64,000 nt of DNA from GCA-2683825 sp965662355 (GCA_965662355.1 CBFIHP010000006.1:186001-250000), one strand, 5' to 3'. Counted from the stretch's first letter, positions 33,323-42,964 are shown. Program-made: numbers and translations. The notes: a model not told the origin generated them from the sequence alone.

Positions 33323-34840
33323 TCAGCTCTTCGGAAGCCAGGCGAGAAAACGCCCCTCGAGGCAGTCTTCTTCGAAGAGCGCCTCTGTTCCTGGCGCGGA
33401 GAGCGGAATGCCGTAGATCTCCTGGAACAGTCGCGGCAGACCGCGTTGCTCGCGGGGATTCGTCACTGCGCGTAGCAACTCCGAGAAGCGCTTCTTGGAT
33501 TCCACGGTCTTGCCTGCCCCGTGGGCGCGCAGCCAGCCCAGGAAGCCCACCCGGTAGGCCCTCAGGAGCTCGGCATAGTCGCCGATGTATTCGCGCGGCG
33601 GGGGAGTCAATGCCTTGGGCCCGAGAAAGGGCGCCGCCATCAGCCGCTTGCCCGATTGGCTGTCGTTGTTGATACGGAAGCGACCGAGCTTCTCGGCCTC
33701 TTTCTTTCCGCGCTTGCCACCGGCTTTCTGAGCGCCTTTGAGGACTCCCCAGAAGCGGTCCTTTCCCTTGTCCGCGCGCCAGCGGCTGTCGGCATTGGTT
33801 GGCGGCAGGAAACCTCCATTGGGGTTGCCCCCCGGAACGAAGACCGAGCGGCCACTCGTCGAGCGGCTCTTCAGATCACCGTCGGAGCGGGTATCGACCT
33901 CGCCATAGATCTCGATCACGAGGTCGTTCGCAAGCCCAGCAGCAAGCATCGGTTCGATCTTGCCCCGGGAAACACTCTCCATGAGCGAGCGCACACCGAG
34001 CTGGACGACGTGTTCTTCGATCGCCTTCTTGTTGCGTCCATCCATGGGGATGACGTCGGAAAGATCATCCTTCGCACGGGGGCCGGCGTAGTCCATACCG
34101 ATGACCCGTGTGCCATCGAAGTCGAACATCGTCCAGTTCTCGAGCCCACTGACCCAATAATGGTTGCGCAAGTCCGGCCGCAAGAGCCCGACCGTGCAGG
34201 CGAACTCGACGAGGTCGCGCCGTTCCGGCTGGAAGACGATACGAGCGGGAATCAGCTGCACTTCGCGGGCCAGTGGCCCGCCTTGCAGGCAATAGGCGTT
34301 GAAGGCCTCGAGCGCGTCCACGATGGCCTGCTTGGGCTGCAGCACCTCGATCAGGGACTGTCCGCGAAAGGCATCCGGATCGGAGAAGAGCCTGGGTCTT
34401 ACGCTCTTCAGCCACTTTGTCAGGACCTTGATGGCTGGCTTCGTGTCCTTGACGACAGCCTTCCTTGCCTCGGGGCCTGCGAGCCACGAAAGGAACTCGT
34501 TCTGGGCCTTCAGCAAGGCGCCCAGGGAGGTCGTGATGCGTTTGCACCAGCGCGGATCCTGGAGGGCTTCGGGAGGGATGCGTAGCTCGAGGGCACCCCA
34601 GTCGAGGCGCGTGAAGCGCTCGTCCAGGAGGTTCTCGAGCTTGAGCTTCGGAGTGCTTTCCGGGCCGTACTCCTGTCGCGCCAGCCAGCGCTGCGCGAGC
34701 TCGTCATACAGAAGATCCTTTCGGGATCCGGAGCTGGAGGGGGACGACCCGGGAATCGTCCTTTGTGCGAGAGGCGTCGCGGTTCCTGGGGAGGAAAGTG
34801 CTACGAGAGCGGCGACGACGAATCCTGCCAAATTCGTCAT
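33323..34840 (-). CDS. Secreted protein of unknown function
   Basis: 505 residues with a signal peptide at 1-25 (MTNLAGFVVAALVALSS...ATPLAQ). I recognise no family. The middle includes WVSGLENWTMFDFDGTRVIGMDYAG and an ALEAFNAYCLQGGPLAREVQL helix. The region from about 335 to 420 is basic and Gly/Asn-rich (GGNPNGGFLPP, GGKRGKKEAEKLG), probably flexible. There is no HExxH, SxxK or GDS motif. ATG at 34840, with AAGG 9-11 nt upstream. It stands alone, followed by the hairpin at 33251. Confidence 0.65.
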   Translation of the reverse strand: MTNLAGFVVAALVALSSPGTATPLAQRTIPGSSPSSSGSRKDLLYDELAQRWLARQEYGPESTPKLKLENLLDERFTRLDWGALELRIPPEALQDPRWCKRITTSLGALLKAQNEFLSWLAGPEARKAVVKDTKPAIKVLTKWLKSVRPRLFSDPDAFRGQSLIEVLQPKQAIVDALEAFNAYCLQGGPLAREVQLIPARIVFQPERRDLVEFACTVGLLRPDLRNHYWVSGLENWTMFDFDGTRVIGMDYAGPRAKDDLSDVIPMDGRNKKAIEEHVVQLGVRSLMESVSRGKIEPMLAAGLANDLVIEIYGEVDTRSDGDLKSRSTSGRSVFVPGGNPNGGFLPPTNADSRWRADKGKDRFWGVLKGAQKAGGKRGKKEAEKLGRFRINNDSQSGKRLMAAPFLGPKALTPPPREYIGDYAELLRAYRVGFLGWLRAHGAGKTVESKKRFSELLRAVTNPREQRGLPRLFQEIYGIPLSAPGTEALFEEDCLEGRFLAWLPKS

Positions 34841-35253
34841 GGGATCTGCCTTGTTGGCTTGGGTTCAGTAGGTGGCGAACAATCGAGGAGCCACCCTGAG
34901 TCACGCTTCGCGATCGACCGAAATGGAATGGCCCTGCTCGCCCTTCCTGGCCGCTCGCGACCCTGCTTGGTTGCGACTCGAGGAGACTCTCTCGATGTTC
35001 CTAGGGGGACTACGACACGGACTGGTGTTTGTTTCCTCTGTATTTCATAGACCTTCCGGAAGCGGGATCGTTGCAAGGATTCTCGTCCTTTGTCGCGACC
35101 ACCTGTCGCGACCACTTTCGGGGCCTTGTCGGCCTTATCGGCATTCCTAGATACCTTCCATGAATGCTGATTCAAGCCTGTTTTTCAGGCCGAATTCAGC
35201 CCCGGAGGGCGGGCCTGGGGTGGTCCCTGACCCGTTTCTTAGCGACAGGCTGA
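34841..35253. other. Intergenic region with a tandem palindromic box
   Basis: About 410 nt without a convincing gene; the one open frame here (34872-35150, +) has no family resemblance and an unlikely composition. It holds two abutting 13-nt copies of TGTCGCGACCAC(C/T) (35091-35103 and 35104-35116), each containing the palindrome GTCGCGAC. They lie about 250 nt upstream of the secreted unknown gene. Confidence 0.5.
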
Positions 35254-37272
35254 CTAATGCGAATCGTCCCCGGTGTAGCCCAGATTTTTCAGCTGTTGCT
35301 GGGTTCTGGCATCCAGCTCGGTCTCGTTCGTCGAGCGTAAGGGGTACGTGCTGCGAAAGGCCTTCATGCGCTCCGCGAGCTCCTTCGGCCCCTCGCCCAG
35401 GTTGGAGCGCTCGTCCGCGTCTTGAGCGAGATCATAGACCTCGTCCTGCCCGGGCCCCTGAATCCACTTCCACGCCGAGCGACGCAGCGCCAGGAGTTCT
35501 GCCTGATGTTCCCATTCCTCGGCGAAGAGGGTGTCGGCAAAGGACTCCTCCCCGCGGATGGCACCCAGGAGCGAGCGTCCTGCTATGTCCCTCAGGGGCT
35601 CGAGTCCGGCAAGTTCGAGTAGCGTCGGGGCGAGGTCAAGGGTGCCGACCTGTTCCGCCACCCTGCGGGGTGCGAGCCCCGGGCCCTGCAGAAGAAGCGG
35701 AACACGCAAGAGATCGTCGTGCAGCCGACCTCCGTGATGCACACGTCTTGTCTTCACGTCGAACCCCTCACCGTGATCCGAGGTCAGCGCGATGACCAAG
35801 TCGCGTTCACCGCTGCGTTCCCGTACGAGGCGTAGCAGTTCTCCTATCGAGCGCTCGACATCGCTCAGGCGCTCGTCATAGATCGCACGGAACCAATCGA
35901 GTTCGTCCGCGTCGGCGTAACTTAATTCGTCGGGGTGTACCGAAAAGCGCTTGGCAAAGCGCGGCGGGGGAGTGCGACGATCACGTACGGCATCATCGGT
36001 GCGTGGGTCGTACAGGTAGTAGTCGTGAACTTGATAGGAATGGACGAAGAGAAAGAAGGGGCGCTCGGGTTCGGGATGCCAGGCGCGCACCGCGTCGAGG
36101 CCCCCGCGCAGTCCGCGATACTCTCGTACGGCGCGCACGATTCCGAACAGGGGTGCGAAGCGATTCTTCGCAACCCGCCAGAGCAAGGGCACGTACGTGC
36201 GAAAAGCAGGGAACGAGCGTTCGACGTTCGGATCGAAGTGTTCGAAGCCCTGATCCATGCGGTGGGCAGGGCCGACGAACGCTCCGCCGGTGAAGGCGGC
36301 TGTCGAATAACCCGACTCGCGAAAGCGCTCCGCGAGTGTTGTGACGTCCGCCGGGAGTGGATTACGCGCCGAAACGGCTCCATGTTGGGAAGGATATAGC
36401 CCCGTCATCAACGACCCCATGGCCGGCAAGGTCCAGGGCGCGGGGCTGATGGCCTGCTCGAAGTAGACCCCTTCCCGCGCGAGCTGTGCCAGCGCGCCGT
36501 CCCCCTCGGGGGTGACGCGATCGGCTCGCAGCGTGTCGATCACGATCAAGACCACGTTCGGTGCGGAAGCCGCCACTTTCCCATCGGCGGTCGTGCCCTT
36601 TGCGGGAACGGCGCTGCGTAGAAAGGGCCTTGGCTCGAGGAACACCGGTAGAGCCAGTGCGATGCAGACCATGCCGTTGATGCCTGCGACGATCGTTCCC
36701 TTCCAGTTCGCACGGAGCGCGACGAAAAGCGCCAGGGCCGGCAAGACCGCGATCACTCCCAGGGCGAGCAGCCCCTTTGGGAACAGGTTCCAGAGAAGCG
36801 TGCCTGCTGGGATCGAAGCGAAGCTGATGAGCGCGCCGCGGACCGGGCCACGACTCGAATTCGTTTGTGACAGAAGCAGAGCGACGATCGCCACCCCGAT
36901 CCCCCCCAGGCACACCGCGCTGCCGACAAGCGCGCTCCTCGATAGAGCGAGGTCCTTCGAGGCCAGGGAAAGAACGTTCAAACCGTTCCCCAGGGCCAAA
37001 AGCACACCGAATGCAAGGCCCGGTCGACGTAGCGCACCCGCGACGAGACCCATCGCGAGCCCGACTCCGCCAAGGATCGCGAACGAGAGCGCTGCCAGAA
37101 CCAACGGCATACGCCACGGACCAGCGGCGATCCAATCACAGAGAGCGAGCGTGAAACCGGCCAGCAACCCCTCGTTCGCCAGGGACATTCGATTCTTTGT
37201 CGTGCGGATCACCATGGGCGTGGATTGGGAGCGCGCTCCAGATTCGTCCGGGCGGCTCATGTTAGCCAGCAC
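35254..37272 (-). CDS. Membrane-embedded sulfatase-fold protein with Thr at the nucleophile position
   Basis: 672 residues. Residues about 30-220 contain six to seven hydrophobic segments, unlike soluble sulfatases and more like LtaS/EptA-type phosphotransferases. The catalytic domain starts near 235 (NVVLIVIDTLRADRVTPEG). The nucleophile segment is APWTLPAMGSLMTG with Thr281 in place of the formylglycine Cys/Ser. The later metal pair is ALTSDHGEGFD. Thr nucleophiles are used by lipoteichoic-acid synthases and phosphoethanolamine transferases, so group transfer to a surface polymer is plausible. Starts available at MLANM, MSRPD and further down; I keep the longest. Confidence 0.8.
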   Translation of the reverse strand: MLANMSRPDESGARSQSTPMVIRTTKNRMSLANEGLLAGFTLALCDWIAAGPWRMPLVLAALSFAILGGVGLAMGLVAGALRRPGLAFGVLLALGNGLNVLSLASKDLALSRSALVGSAVCLGGIGVAIVALLLSQTNSSRGPVRGALISFASIPAGTLLWNLFPKGLLALGVIAVLPALALFVALRANWKGTIVAGINGMVCIALALPVFLEPRPFLRSAVPAKGTTADGKVAASAPNVVLIVIDTLRADRVTPEGDGALAQLAREGVYFEQAISPAPWTLPAMGSLMTGLYPSQHGAVSARNPLPADVTTLAERFRESGYSTAAFTGGAFVGPAHRMDQGFEHFDPNVERSFPAFRTYVPLLWRVAKNRFAPLFGIVRAVREYRGLRGGLDAVRAWHPEPERPFFLFVHSYQVHDYYLYDPRTDDAVRDRRTPPPRFAKRFSVHPDELSYADADELDWFRAIYDERLSDVERSIGELLRLVRERSGERDLVIALTSDHGEGFDVKTRRVHHGGRLHDDLLRVPLLLQGPGLAPRRVAEQVGTLDLAPTLLELAGLEPLRDIAGRSLLGAIRGEESFADTLFAEEWEHQAELLALRRSAWKWIQGPGQDEVYDLAQDADERSNLGEGPKELAERMKAFRSTYPLRSTNETELDARTQQQLKNLGYTGDDSH

Positions 37273-37337
37273 GAGGCGTCCTGATACGTAAAAGACTGAC
37301 AGTAAGCGATGAAAGGTCCTGGAGCCAAACGAACAGG

Positions 37338-39755
37338 TCAGCGCTTCGGGAGCAGTTCAACCTCACTGAAGCCGACTCTTCCTGCCGGCGGACCCACCGT
37401 CTCCACGATCGAGATCTTCAGTTCCTGAAACCGCGACTTCCCAAGGTCTATCTCGGTCTTGATGGCCACGTGCGGATCCATGGCGATCTCGATTGTCTTT
37501 TTGCCATCGAAGGAGAGCGCCACGCGGGAAGCGCGGCGATCCAGCGCATTCCGCAGGCGCGGGTTGGCGTGGGTCAGGACCAGGCGCCCACCTCGTTGCT
37601 TGCGTTTCAGTCGGATGATCACCGTTGGCTCGGAGTCATCGCGATTCGCCAACCAGGCAGTCTTGTAGTTTCCGTCGAGAAGCGGCGAGGTTTTTTGCTC
37701 CTCCTTCTTTGAGCCAATGCGCTCGTCGGGGAGCGGGGTCGAGACGCTGACTTTGGAAACGAACATCGGCAGCCGGTTCTCGGCGGGATGATGGAGGTAG
37801 CTGAGCGAACGCTCTTCGAAGAGTGTATCGATACGGAGCTGGATGGGAGCCGAGTGCAATACGACATCGGCTTTCCTCGTCGGGGGAACGACGTGAACTC
37901 GCGCCGTGAGCGTCCACTGGCCGTTGCGTTCGAATTGGTGGGAGCAGGGGAAGCGTACGGAGCCCGACGGGGCATCCGGATGGCCCGCGACCGTCTGGAT
38001 GAGGTGGGGCTCTTTTTCGCCCGTTCTCTGCAACAGGTATTCGACCGAGCGCACGCGCAGCCCGTCCGCCGTTTCGCCCTTCCAGGCATACGTCTCCAGC
38101 GCGGCTTGCTTGAACTCGGCGATGTACATCTTGACCCGCCCATCGCCCTGGGCGCGGACCAGGACATCGGTCTCGGCCAGGCTCGATGCGTAGGTCCTAG
38201 GACGTAAGCTGGAGCGTTGGCCGCTGCGGGGCAGTGATGCCCGCTTGAGAAACAAGAGCGCCAGCAGGGTGTCTGTCTGTCGATCCGAACCCCAATAACC
38301 GTCCTTGTGCTGGACGCTGATGAGGTAATCGGCGCCTTCCTGATACCAATTGCGACCGCCGATTTCGCTCAATCCGAGCAGGCTGGCCACGCGCTCGATG
38401 CCATAGAGATAGAAGTAGTGGTGGCCAACGCCCCCGGGGTTTCTCGTGTGGTCGAGATTGTCTCCGATCCAGACGATGCCCTTCTCCCGCGCTTCTTCCA
38501 TATCGGTGCGATGCTTGCGGGGTAACTTCTTGCCCACGGCGCGTTCGGCGAGGTTGAGGATGCTCAGACCGGCCGTGGTCATCGAGCCAGTCACGGCTTT
38601 GCCCGGCCAGTAGTAGAAGCCCGCGGCCTCGGCCATGTCGCCATTCGCAAGTTGGACCTCGTGCGAGCGCCCCATGTTGCGCAGCGTGCCGGTGATGATG
38701 TTCTGCCAGGTCTTCACCGGAGCCTTGATCCCGTGTCTCGCGGCAGCATTCAGGGCGAGCGCCGTGAACAGCGTGTTGGAAAGGTCAGGTTCTGCGCGAG
38801 TCCCCCCATCCGGATGTATCGGATAGCCGAACTGCCCCGAACTCTCCTGCCAGTCGACGAGGTCGCCCACGCGGTCTTTCATCCACTTCTTGTCTGCGGC
38901 TTTCCCCAGTTCACTCAGGGCAAGAATCTCGCACGCAGCTGTGTACGTGAAGGGACCTCGGTTTTTCTGCGCGTAGTGGATGGCCTTCTGGATGACCTGG
39001 TGGGAGGCAGGAACCCCCATCTTCAAGAGCGTGTAGGCGGTGTAGGCCGCATGGCCGCCCCGGTAGTTGGAGTGGGCTTCCCACGAACCATCGAGCCACT
39101 GCTGGTCGATCATCCAGCGCACGCCGTTTTCGATGGCTGCGTCGATGCTGGGCCCGTCCGCTCCCCTTGGTTCGGTCATCTGAAAGGCGTACCCGCCGCC
39201 CGCCTGGCTCAACTCGATCAACAGGTGATTCGTTCCCGGTTGAAACTCGAAATCGCAGGCGCCATCACCGATTCGCAGGCTGCGGTGAACTCGCTGGTCG
39301 ATCAACAACGTGCCGTTCCACCAAAGACGCAGTCCATCATCACTGCCGATCAAGACGGAGAACTTTCCCTCGCTTGTTGCTTCGAACGTGCGGTGCAGGA
39401 AGATGCGGGAGTTGTCGCGGAGGGCGTCCGGAAAGGCAATGCGGATCTCGATCATGCCGACGTCGAGAGCACTCGAGGTTCCTACTCCACCCTCCAGGTT
39501 CGTCCAGGCGCACGGGGCTGCGTCAAAGCCCACAGGTGTTTCGAGACCCGGCCCTGCACCGTTGAGATGGAAGGCCTCCAGCGTTTCGAAAGGCAAAGCG
39601 TTCTCGGCGCCCTTGTCCCAGGAATAGGGGAAAGGGCCGAGCGCGCGCCAGGGACCCCAACCCTGGGCAGCGCCAAGACTGACAAAGCCGAAGGCAAGGA
39701 AGGGGGTGAGGGTCGATAATACGCCGAGCATCAGGGTGATGCTGCCAGCATACAA
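37338..39755 (-). CDS. Exported alpha/alpha-toroid (squalene-cyclase-like) protein with PA14-like and discoidin-like domains
   Basis: 805 residues. A hydrophobic leader lies at about 3-30. Residues about 95-205 resemble a PA14-type beta-barrel (FSVLIGSDDGLRLWWNGTLL). Residues about 210-510 are an alpha/alpha toroid with repeated QxxDGSW-like turns (QQWLDGSWEAHSN, SVQHKDGYWGSD), as in squalene cyclases, prenyltransferase beta subunits and complement C3d/alpha-2-macroglobulin thioester domains. No DXDD cyclase acid motif is evident, so it is probably not a terpene cyclase. Residues about 690-800 look like an F5/8-type carbohydrate-binding sandwich (YKTAWLANRDDSEPTVIIRL). Probably a surface binding or processing protein. 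Confidence 0.65.
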   Translation of the reverse strand: MYAGSITLMLGVLSTLTPFLAFGFVSLGAAQGWGPWRALGPFPYSWDKGAENALPFETLEAFHLNGAGPGLETPVGFDAAPCAWTNLEGGVGTSSALDVGMIEIRIAFPDALRDNSRIFLHRTFEATSEGKFSVLIGSDDGLRLWWNGTLLIDQRVHRSLRIGDGACDFEFQPGTNHLLIELSQAGGGYAFQMTEPRGADGPSIDAAIENGVRWMIDQQWLDGSWEAHSNYRGGHAAYTAYTLLKMGVPASHQVIQKAIHYAQKNRGPFTYTAACEILALSELGKAADKKWMKDRVGDLVDWQESSGQFGYPIHPDGGTRAEPDLSNTLFTALALNAAARHGIKAPVKTWQNIITGTLRNMGRSHEVQLANGDMAEAAGFYYWPGKAVTGSMTTAGLSILNLAERAVGKKLPRKHRTDMEEAREKGIVWIGDNLDHTRNPGGVGHHYFYLYGIERVASLLGLSEIGGRNWYQEGADYLISVQHKDGYWGSDRQTDTLLALLFLKRASLPRSGQRSSLRPRTYASSLAETDVLVRAQGDGRVKMYIAEFKQAALETYAWKGETADGLRVRSVEYLLQRTGEKEPHLIQTVAGHPDAPSGSVRFPCSHQFERNGQWTLTARVHVVPPTRKADVVLHSAPIQLRIDTLFEERSLSYLHHPAENRLPMFVSKVSVSTPLPDERIGSKKEEQKTSPLLDGNYKTAWLANRDDSEPTVIIRLKRKQRGGRLVLTHANPRLRNALDRRASRVALSFDGKKTIEIAMDPHVAIKTEIDLGKSRFQELKISIVETVGPPAGRVGFSEVELLPKR

Positions 39756-40189
39756 AACCGTGGCGTTTCGGGTCCTCTGACGTCTACTCGCTTTGGTTCT
39801 CTGCCTGCAAGCGCTGCAGGTAACGCTCGAGGCGACCGGCGAGCAATCTGGGCCTGGACGAGGGCCCCAGGCGACACCTCAGCCGACAACCTTGACCACC
39901 CGCCCCACGCTCTTTGAGAACACGACTTGTTCGGCGCTCTTCTCGACGACCACGACCAGCATCCTGGGCCTGAGGTCATGGGGAGTCTCGTCGCTTCGTG
40001 CATGGTTCGGGTGGGTACGGAAGCCCCTTTATGGCTCGCCCAACCGAGTGGGGGCCATCGGGTGCCTATCGGTTCGGTTGCCCGGGCCCTTCAGCGCTGC
40101 CGGGGCATGCACTTTCTTCCGGGTCCCGCCCGTAACGCGAGCCGGTGGTATCCTTCGCGGAGGGCCCTCTGTCCGCCGGCCCATCGAGC
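39756..40189. other. Intergenic region between divergent genes
   Basis: About 430 nt between two divergently transcribed genes, presumably holding both promoters. I see no supported gene, RNA or repeat here; short overlapping frames in it lack any recognisable family. Confidence 0.5.
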
Positions 40190-41788
40190 ATGCTTACGTA
40201 CCTCACCAGCCTGGTGCTCTTCCTCGTACCAGCACAGAAGCCCGCGCCGCAGGAGAGCCCTATCTACGAGGCTCCCCGGGCCAGTATCGAGGGACGCTTC
40301 TTCCTACCCAGCGGTGATCCTGCAGAGGGCGTCGAGCTGCGCTTGAGCGTCACTCCGAACAGCACCCTGAGCGGGCAGCCGGGCACCGCTCCCATCGAGC
40401 ACACTACATACAGCCAGGCCGACGGAGGTGTCCAGTTGGATTTCGAGCCGAGGGGGGCGCATCGCTACGAGCTCTCGGCGAGTCACGAGGACTTTGCACC
40501 GGTTTCCTGGCGCTGGTCGACCGCTCGCAGTGGAGCGCTCTTCAAGCTGGGTGAAGTCACCTTCGAACGAGCGGGCATTCTCGAAGGCAAGGTCGTCGAT
40601 CGCGAGGGCCGGCCGATCACGAAGAATTGGCAAGTTCTGGCACTTCCCGAGCGTCAACCCACCCCGCGCAAAAAAAATACGATGCAAGCGGTCGTGCCCC
40701 AGGTCCGCTTCGAAGCCGATGGCAGCGACGGCGTCTTCCGCTTCGAGGGGCTACCCGAGGGGTCGTGTCGGCTGCGTCTGCACCTCGAGGGCGCCGGCTG
40801 GTTGGACGGACCTGGCGTCGTTATCGCGGATGGAAAAGTCGTGGAAACCGAACTTCGTTACGACGGACCGGACCTCGAGCGTCGCATTCACATTCAGCTG
40901 GCGACCCGCCCTCTGACCTCTGCATGGCCCGACCTGCGCCGCGTCATCCTGCGCGACGACAACGGCGGATGGTGGCGACCGTTCATCAGCGAGAAGGTTC
41001 ACCGTGGACTCGACTTCGAGGGCCTCGAGCCGGGCCTCTATCGGCTCGAGATCAACGATCCACACTTCGAGCCTGTCGTGGTCGAGCATCTGGTGCCCGG
41101 TCAAGGAACGAACCGCGTCTATCTCACGGGCAGAAACGCGCTACGGCTGATCGTCTACGAATCGGAGTTCGAGGGGCCGTTGGAGCACTACGAAGTGAAG
41201 CTGCGCCTGGGGCGTAGCCTGTTTCCACCGCTCGACGATCCCTGGCGTGGGATCTTCGGATCGGGCAACGTCTCGCGCCCGTCCACGGTTCGTCTGCACA
41301 GCGCCTCACAGCCGGCCTTGGCGCGCGGTTTCCTGGGCGGCCTGGTGCCCGGGGACTGCACATTGTTGGTCTCGGCGCCGGGTTACGCGACGACCTACCA
41401 TCCCCTGGATATGAAGAGCGGCGATTTCAACATCGTCGAGATCGGGCTGAACAAGGGGGGAGAGCTCGCGGGCGAGGTCGTGGACGTGGAAGGCCGGCCG
41501 GCCTTGCGTGGAACATCCGTGGCCCTCTTTCTGCCTGGCGAGGAAGAGCTTCTTCCCCTGGATCGCTACTTCGGCGATGAGTTTCCTCCGCCGAACATGC
41601 TGGGCCGCGGCTACGAACGAGCCCAGGCGCGGACCGACGTGCGGGGCGCGTTTCTGATGATGAGCGTGACCCCGGGCACGTACCTTCTGCGGGCCCAATC
41701 ACCGAATCGACGCATAGGGATCCTGCAAGAGGTCGAGATCATCGAAGGGCAGACGACACGGGTTCGCTGCCTCCTCGAACCACGCTGA
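40190..41788 (+). CDS. Secreted protein with carboxypeptidase-regulatory-like domains
   Basis: 532 residues from the ATG at 40190 (MLTYLTSLVLFLVPAQ, a signal peptide). An upstream in-frame start at 40145 would precede the signal. At least three beta-sandwich units carry the pattern G-x-x-(D/S)-x-x-G-x-P: GRFFLPSGDPAEGVELRL, GKVVDREGRPITKNWQVLAL and GEVVDVEGRPALRGTSVALF. Other regions repeat FEGL(P/E)EG(S/L)CRLRL- and PG(T/D)YLLRAQSP-type strands. No enzyme motif. Related in plan to the protein at 9536 and probably extracytoplasmic. Convergent with the SGNH gene at 41822. Confidence 0.72.
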   Translation: MLTYLTSLVLFLVPAQKPAPQESPIYEAPRASIEGRFFLPSGDPAEGVELRLSVTPNSTLSGQPGTAPIEHTTYSQADGGVQLDFEPRGAHRYELSASHEDFAPVSWRWSTARSGALFKLGEVTFERAGILEGKVVDREGRPITKNWQVLALPERQPTPRKKNTMQAVVPQVRFEADGSDGVFRFEGLPEGSCRLRLHLEGAGWLDGPGVVIADGKVVETELRYDGPDLERRIHIQLATRPLTSAWPDLRRVILRDDNGGWWRPFISEKVHRGLDFEGLEPGLYRLEINDPHFEPVVVEHLVPGQGTNRVYLTGRNALRLIVYESEFEGPLEHYEVKLRLGRSLFPPLDDPWRGIFGSGNVSRPSTVRLHSASQPALARGFLGGLVPGDCTLLVSAPGYATTYHPLDMKSGDFNIVEIGLNKGGELAGEVVDVEGRPALRGTSVALFLPGEEELLPLDRYFGDEFPPPNMLGRGYERAQARTDVRGAFLMMSVTPGTYLLRAQSPNRRIGILQEVEIIEGQTTRVRCLLEPR

Positions 41789-41821
41789 GCTTTCGTCGAT
41801 TGACGTTGATTGGCTGCTGAT

Positions 41822-42964
41822 CTACTGGGGCAGGACCCAGCCCAAGCCGGCCAGGTACTCGATGAGGCGTTCCGCGAGAATCCGATGTCCCCGTGCGTCC
41901 GGGTGAACGGGATCCTCCGGGTCGATCCGTAGCTCGTCGAGTCCGACCCTCTCGAAATCCTCCTGCACCTCCAGGACCACGATGCCGCGGTTCAGGGCCA
42001 GATACCGAACGATCTCGTAGGCCTGGGCAAACGTGGGCTCGGAGTCCAGGTAGGGCACGATCAGAAGGGCGGCTTTAAATCCCCTCTCCCGAGACAATTC
42101 AGCCAGCCGATCGAGGGCGAAAACGAAACGTCCCACGCGTGCCGGCGAAGAGAACCAGCGCGGGGGAATGCGCCGCGCCAGGGTGGACTCCAGAAGGCTC
42201 TCGTCCTGGCGCTTGGCTTGCAGGTCGGCCCGCAGTCGAAGCATGAGTTGCTTCAGATCCTGATCGTCGTCGAGGCTCGTGACTTGATCCGCGAAGGCCT
42301 TGGCGTAGATCTCGTCTGAGTTCCAACCCACCGTCTCTCGCCGGCGTTCACGCTCATCGAAGAAGCCGCGCACGGCCTGCGCGATGCGCGAGGCATAGAT
42401 CGGGTTTTCGCGATCGGACTCGGACCACGAGTGCTCCATCGTGACCGAGACGATGCCGAGGTCGTTGACGCAAAAACCCAGGACGACGAGGTCCGGGTCG
42501 AACTGCAGACCCGTGTGCTCGAGCATGGCGACCTCCTGAACCGTGTCGTAGCCACCGACTCCCAGGTTCAGGACGTCCACCGGTTGCGTGGTACCACGTT
42601 CTTTCAGCCCTTCCTCGAGGAGTTCGGAGTAGGTCTCTTCCGGAGTCAGATGGTTGCCAAAAGTGATCGAATCTCCGAGGACGCAGACCCGCAGGCTACC
42701 GTTCTTCTCCAAGGGATACTCCGTGTCCCGGAAGCCGTGTGAATTGATCATCACGTAGGTCCCCCAGCCGGGCCCCTCGGTGGAGGGCGCCAACTCGTAG
42801 CGAAGACGGGCGTCGCTTGAGGCTCGTAGAACCTGCCCCTTGCCGCCGAGGGCGGCTTCCATGGGGGAATAGCCACTTATGCGCAAGCCGATTTCCACGG
42901 CCACCACGGCGAACCCCGTCGAGAGAAGGGCAGCCAGGAGTTTTCTTTGTGTCTTCGAGTGCAT
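41822..42964 (-). CDS. Membrane-anchored SGNH/GDSL-type hydrolase
   Basis: 380 residues. Hydrophobic N-terminal segment at about 9-27. Block I is RVCVLGDSITFGNHLTPEETY, block III lies in VLGFCVNDLGIVS (Asn-Asp) and the C-terminal block V is DPVHPDARGHR with Asp and His. The most canonical of the three SGNH paralogues in the window. It may act on acyl or acetyl esters of surface carbohydrates, but no acyltransferase partner is adjacent. Confidence 0.8.
   Translation of the reverse strand: MHSKTQRKLLAALLSTGFAVVAVEIGLRISGYSPMEAALGGKGQVLRASSDARLRYELAPSTEGPGWGTYVMINSHGFRDTEYPLEKNGSLRVCVLGDSITFGNHLTPEETYSELLEEGLKERGTTQPVDVLNLGVGGYDTVQEVAMLEHTGLQFDPDLVVLGFCVNDLGIVSVTMEHSWSESDRENPIYASRIAQAVRGFFDERERRRETVGWNSDEIYAKAFADQVTSLDDDQDLKQLMLRLRADLQAKRQDESLLESTLARRIPPRWFSSPARVGRFVFALDRLAELSRERGFKAALLIVPYLDSEPTFAQAYEIVRYLALNRGIVVLEVQEDFERVGLDELRIDPEDPVHPDARGHRILAERLIEYLAGLGWVLPQ

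Noticed and set aside
34872..35150. 92-codon plus-strand frame in the gap after 34840
   Set aside because: No family resemblance, no ribosome site and an unlikely residue composition; treated as intergenic.
39731..40003. 90-codon minus-strand frame before the toroid gene
   Set aside because: Arg/Ser/Pro-rich, typical of an antisense or off-frame reading in GC-rich DNA; partly covers the signal peptide of the real gene.
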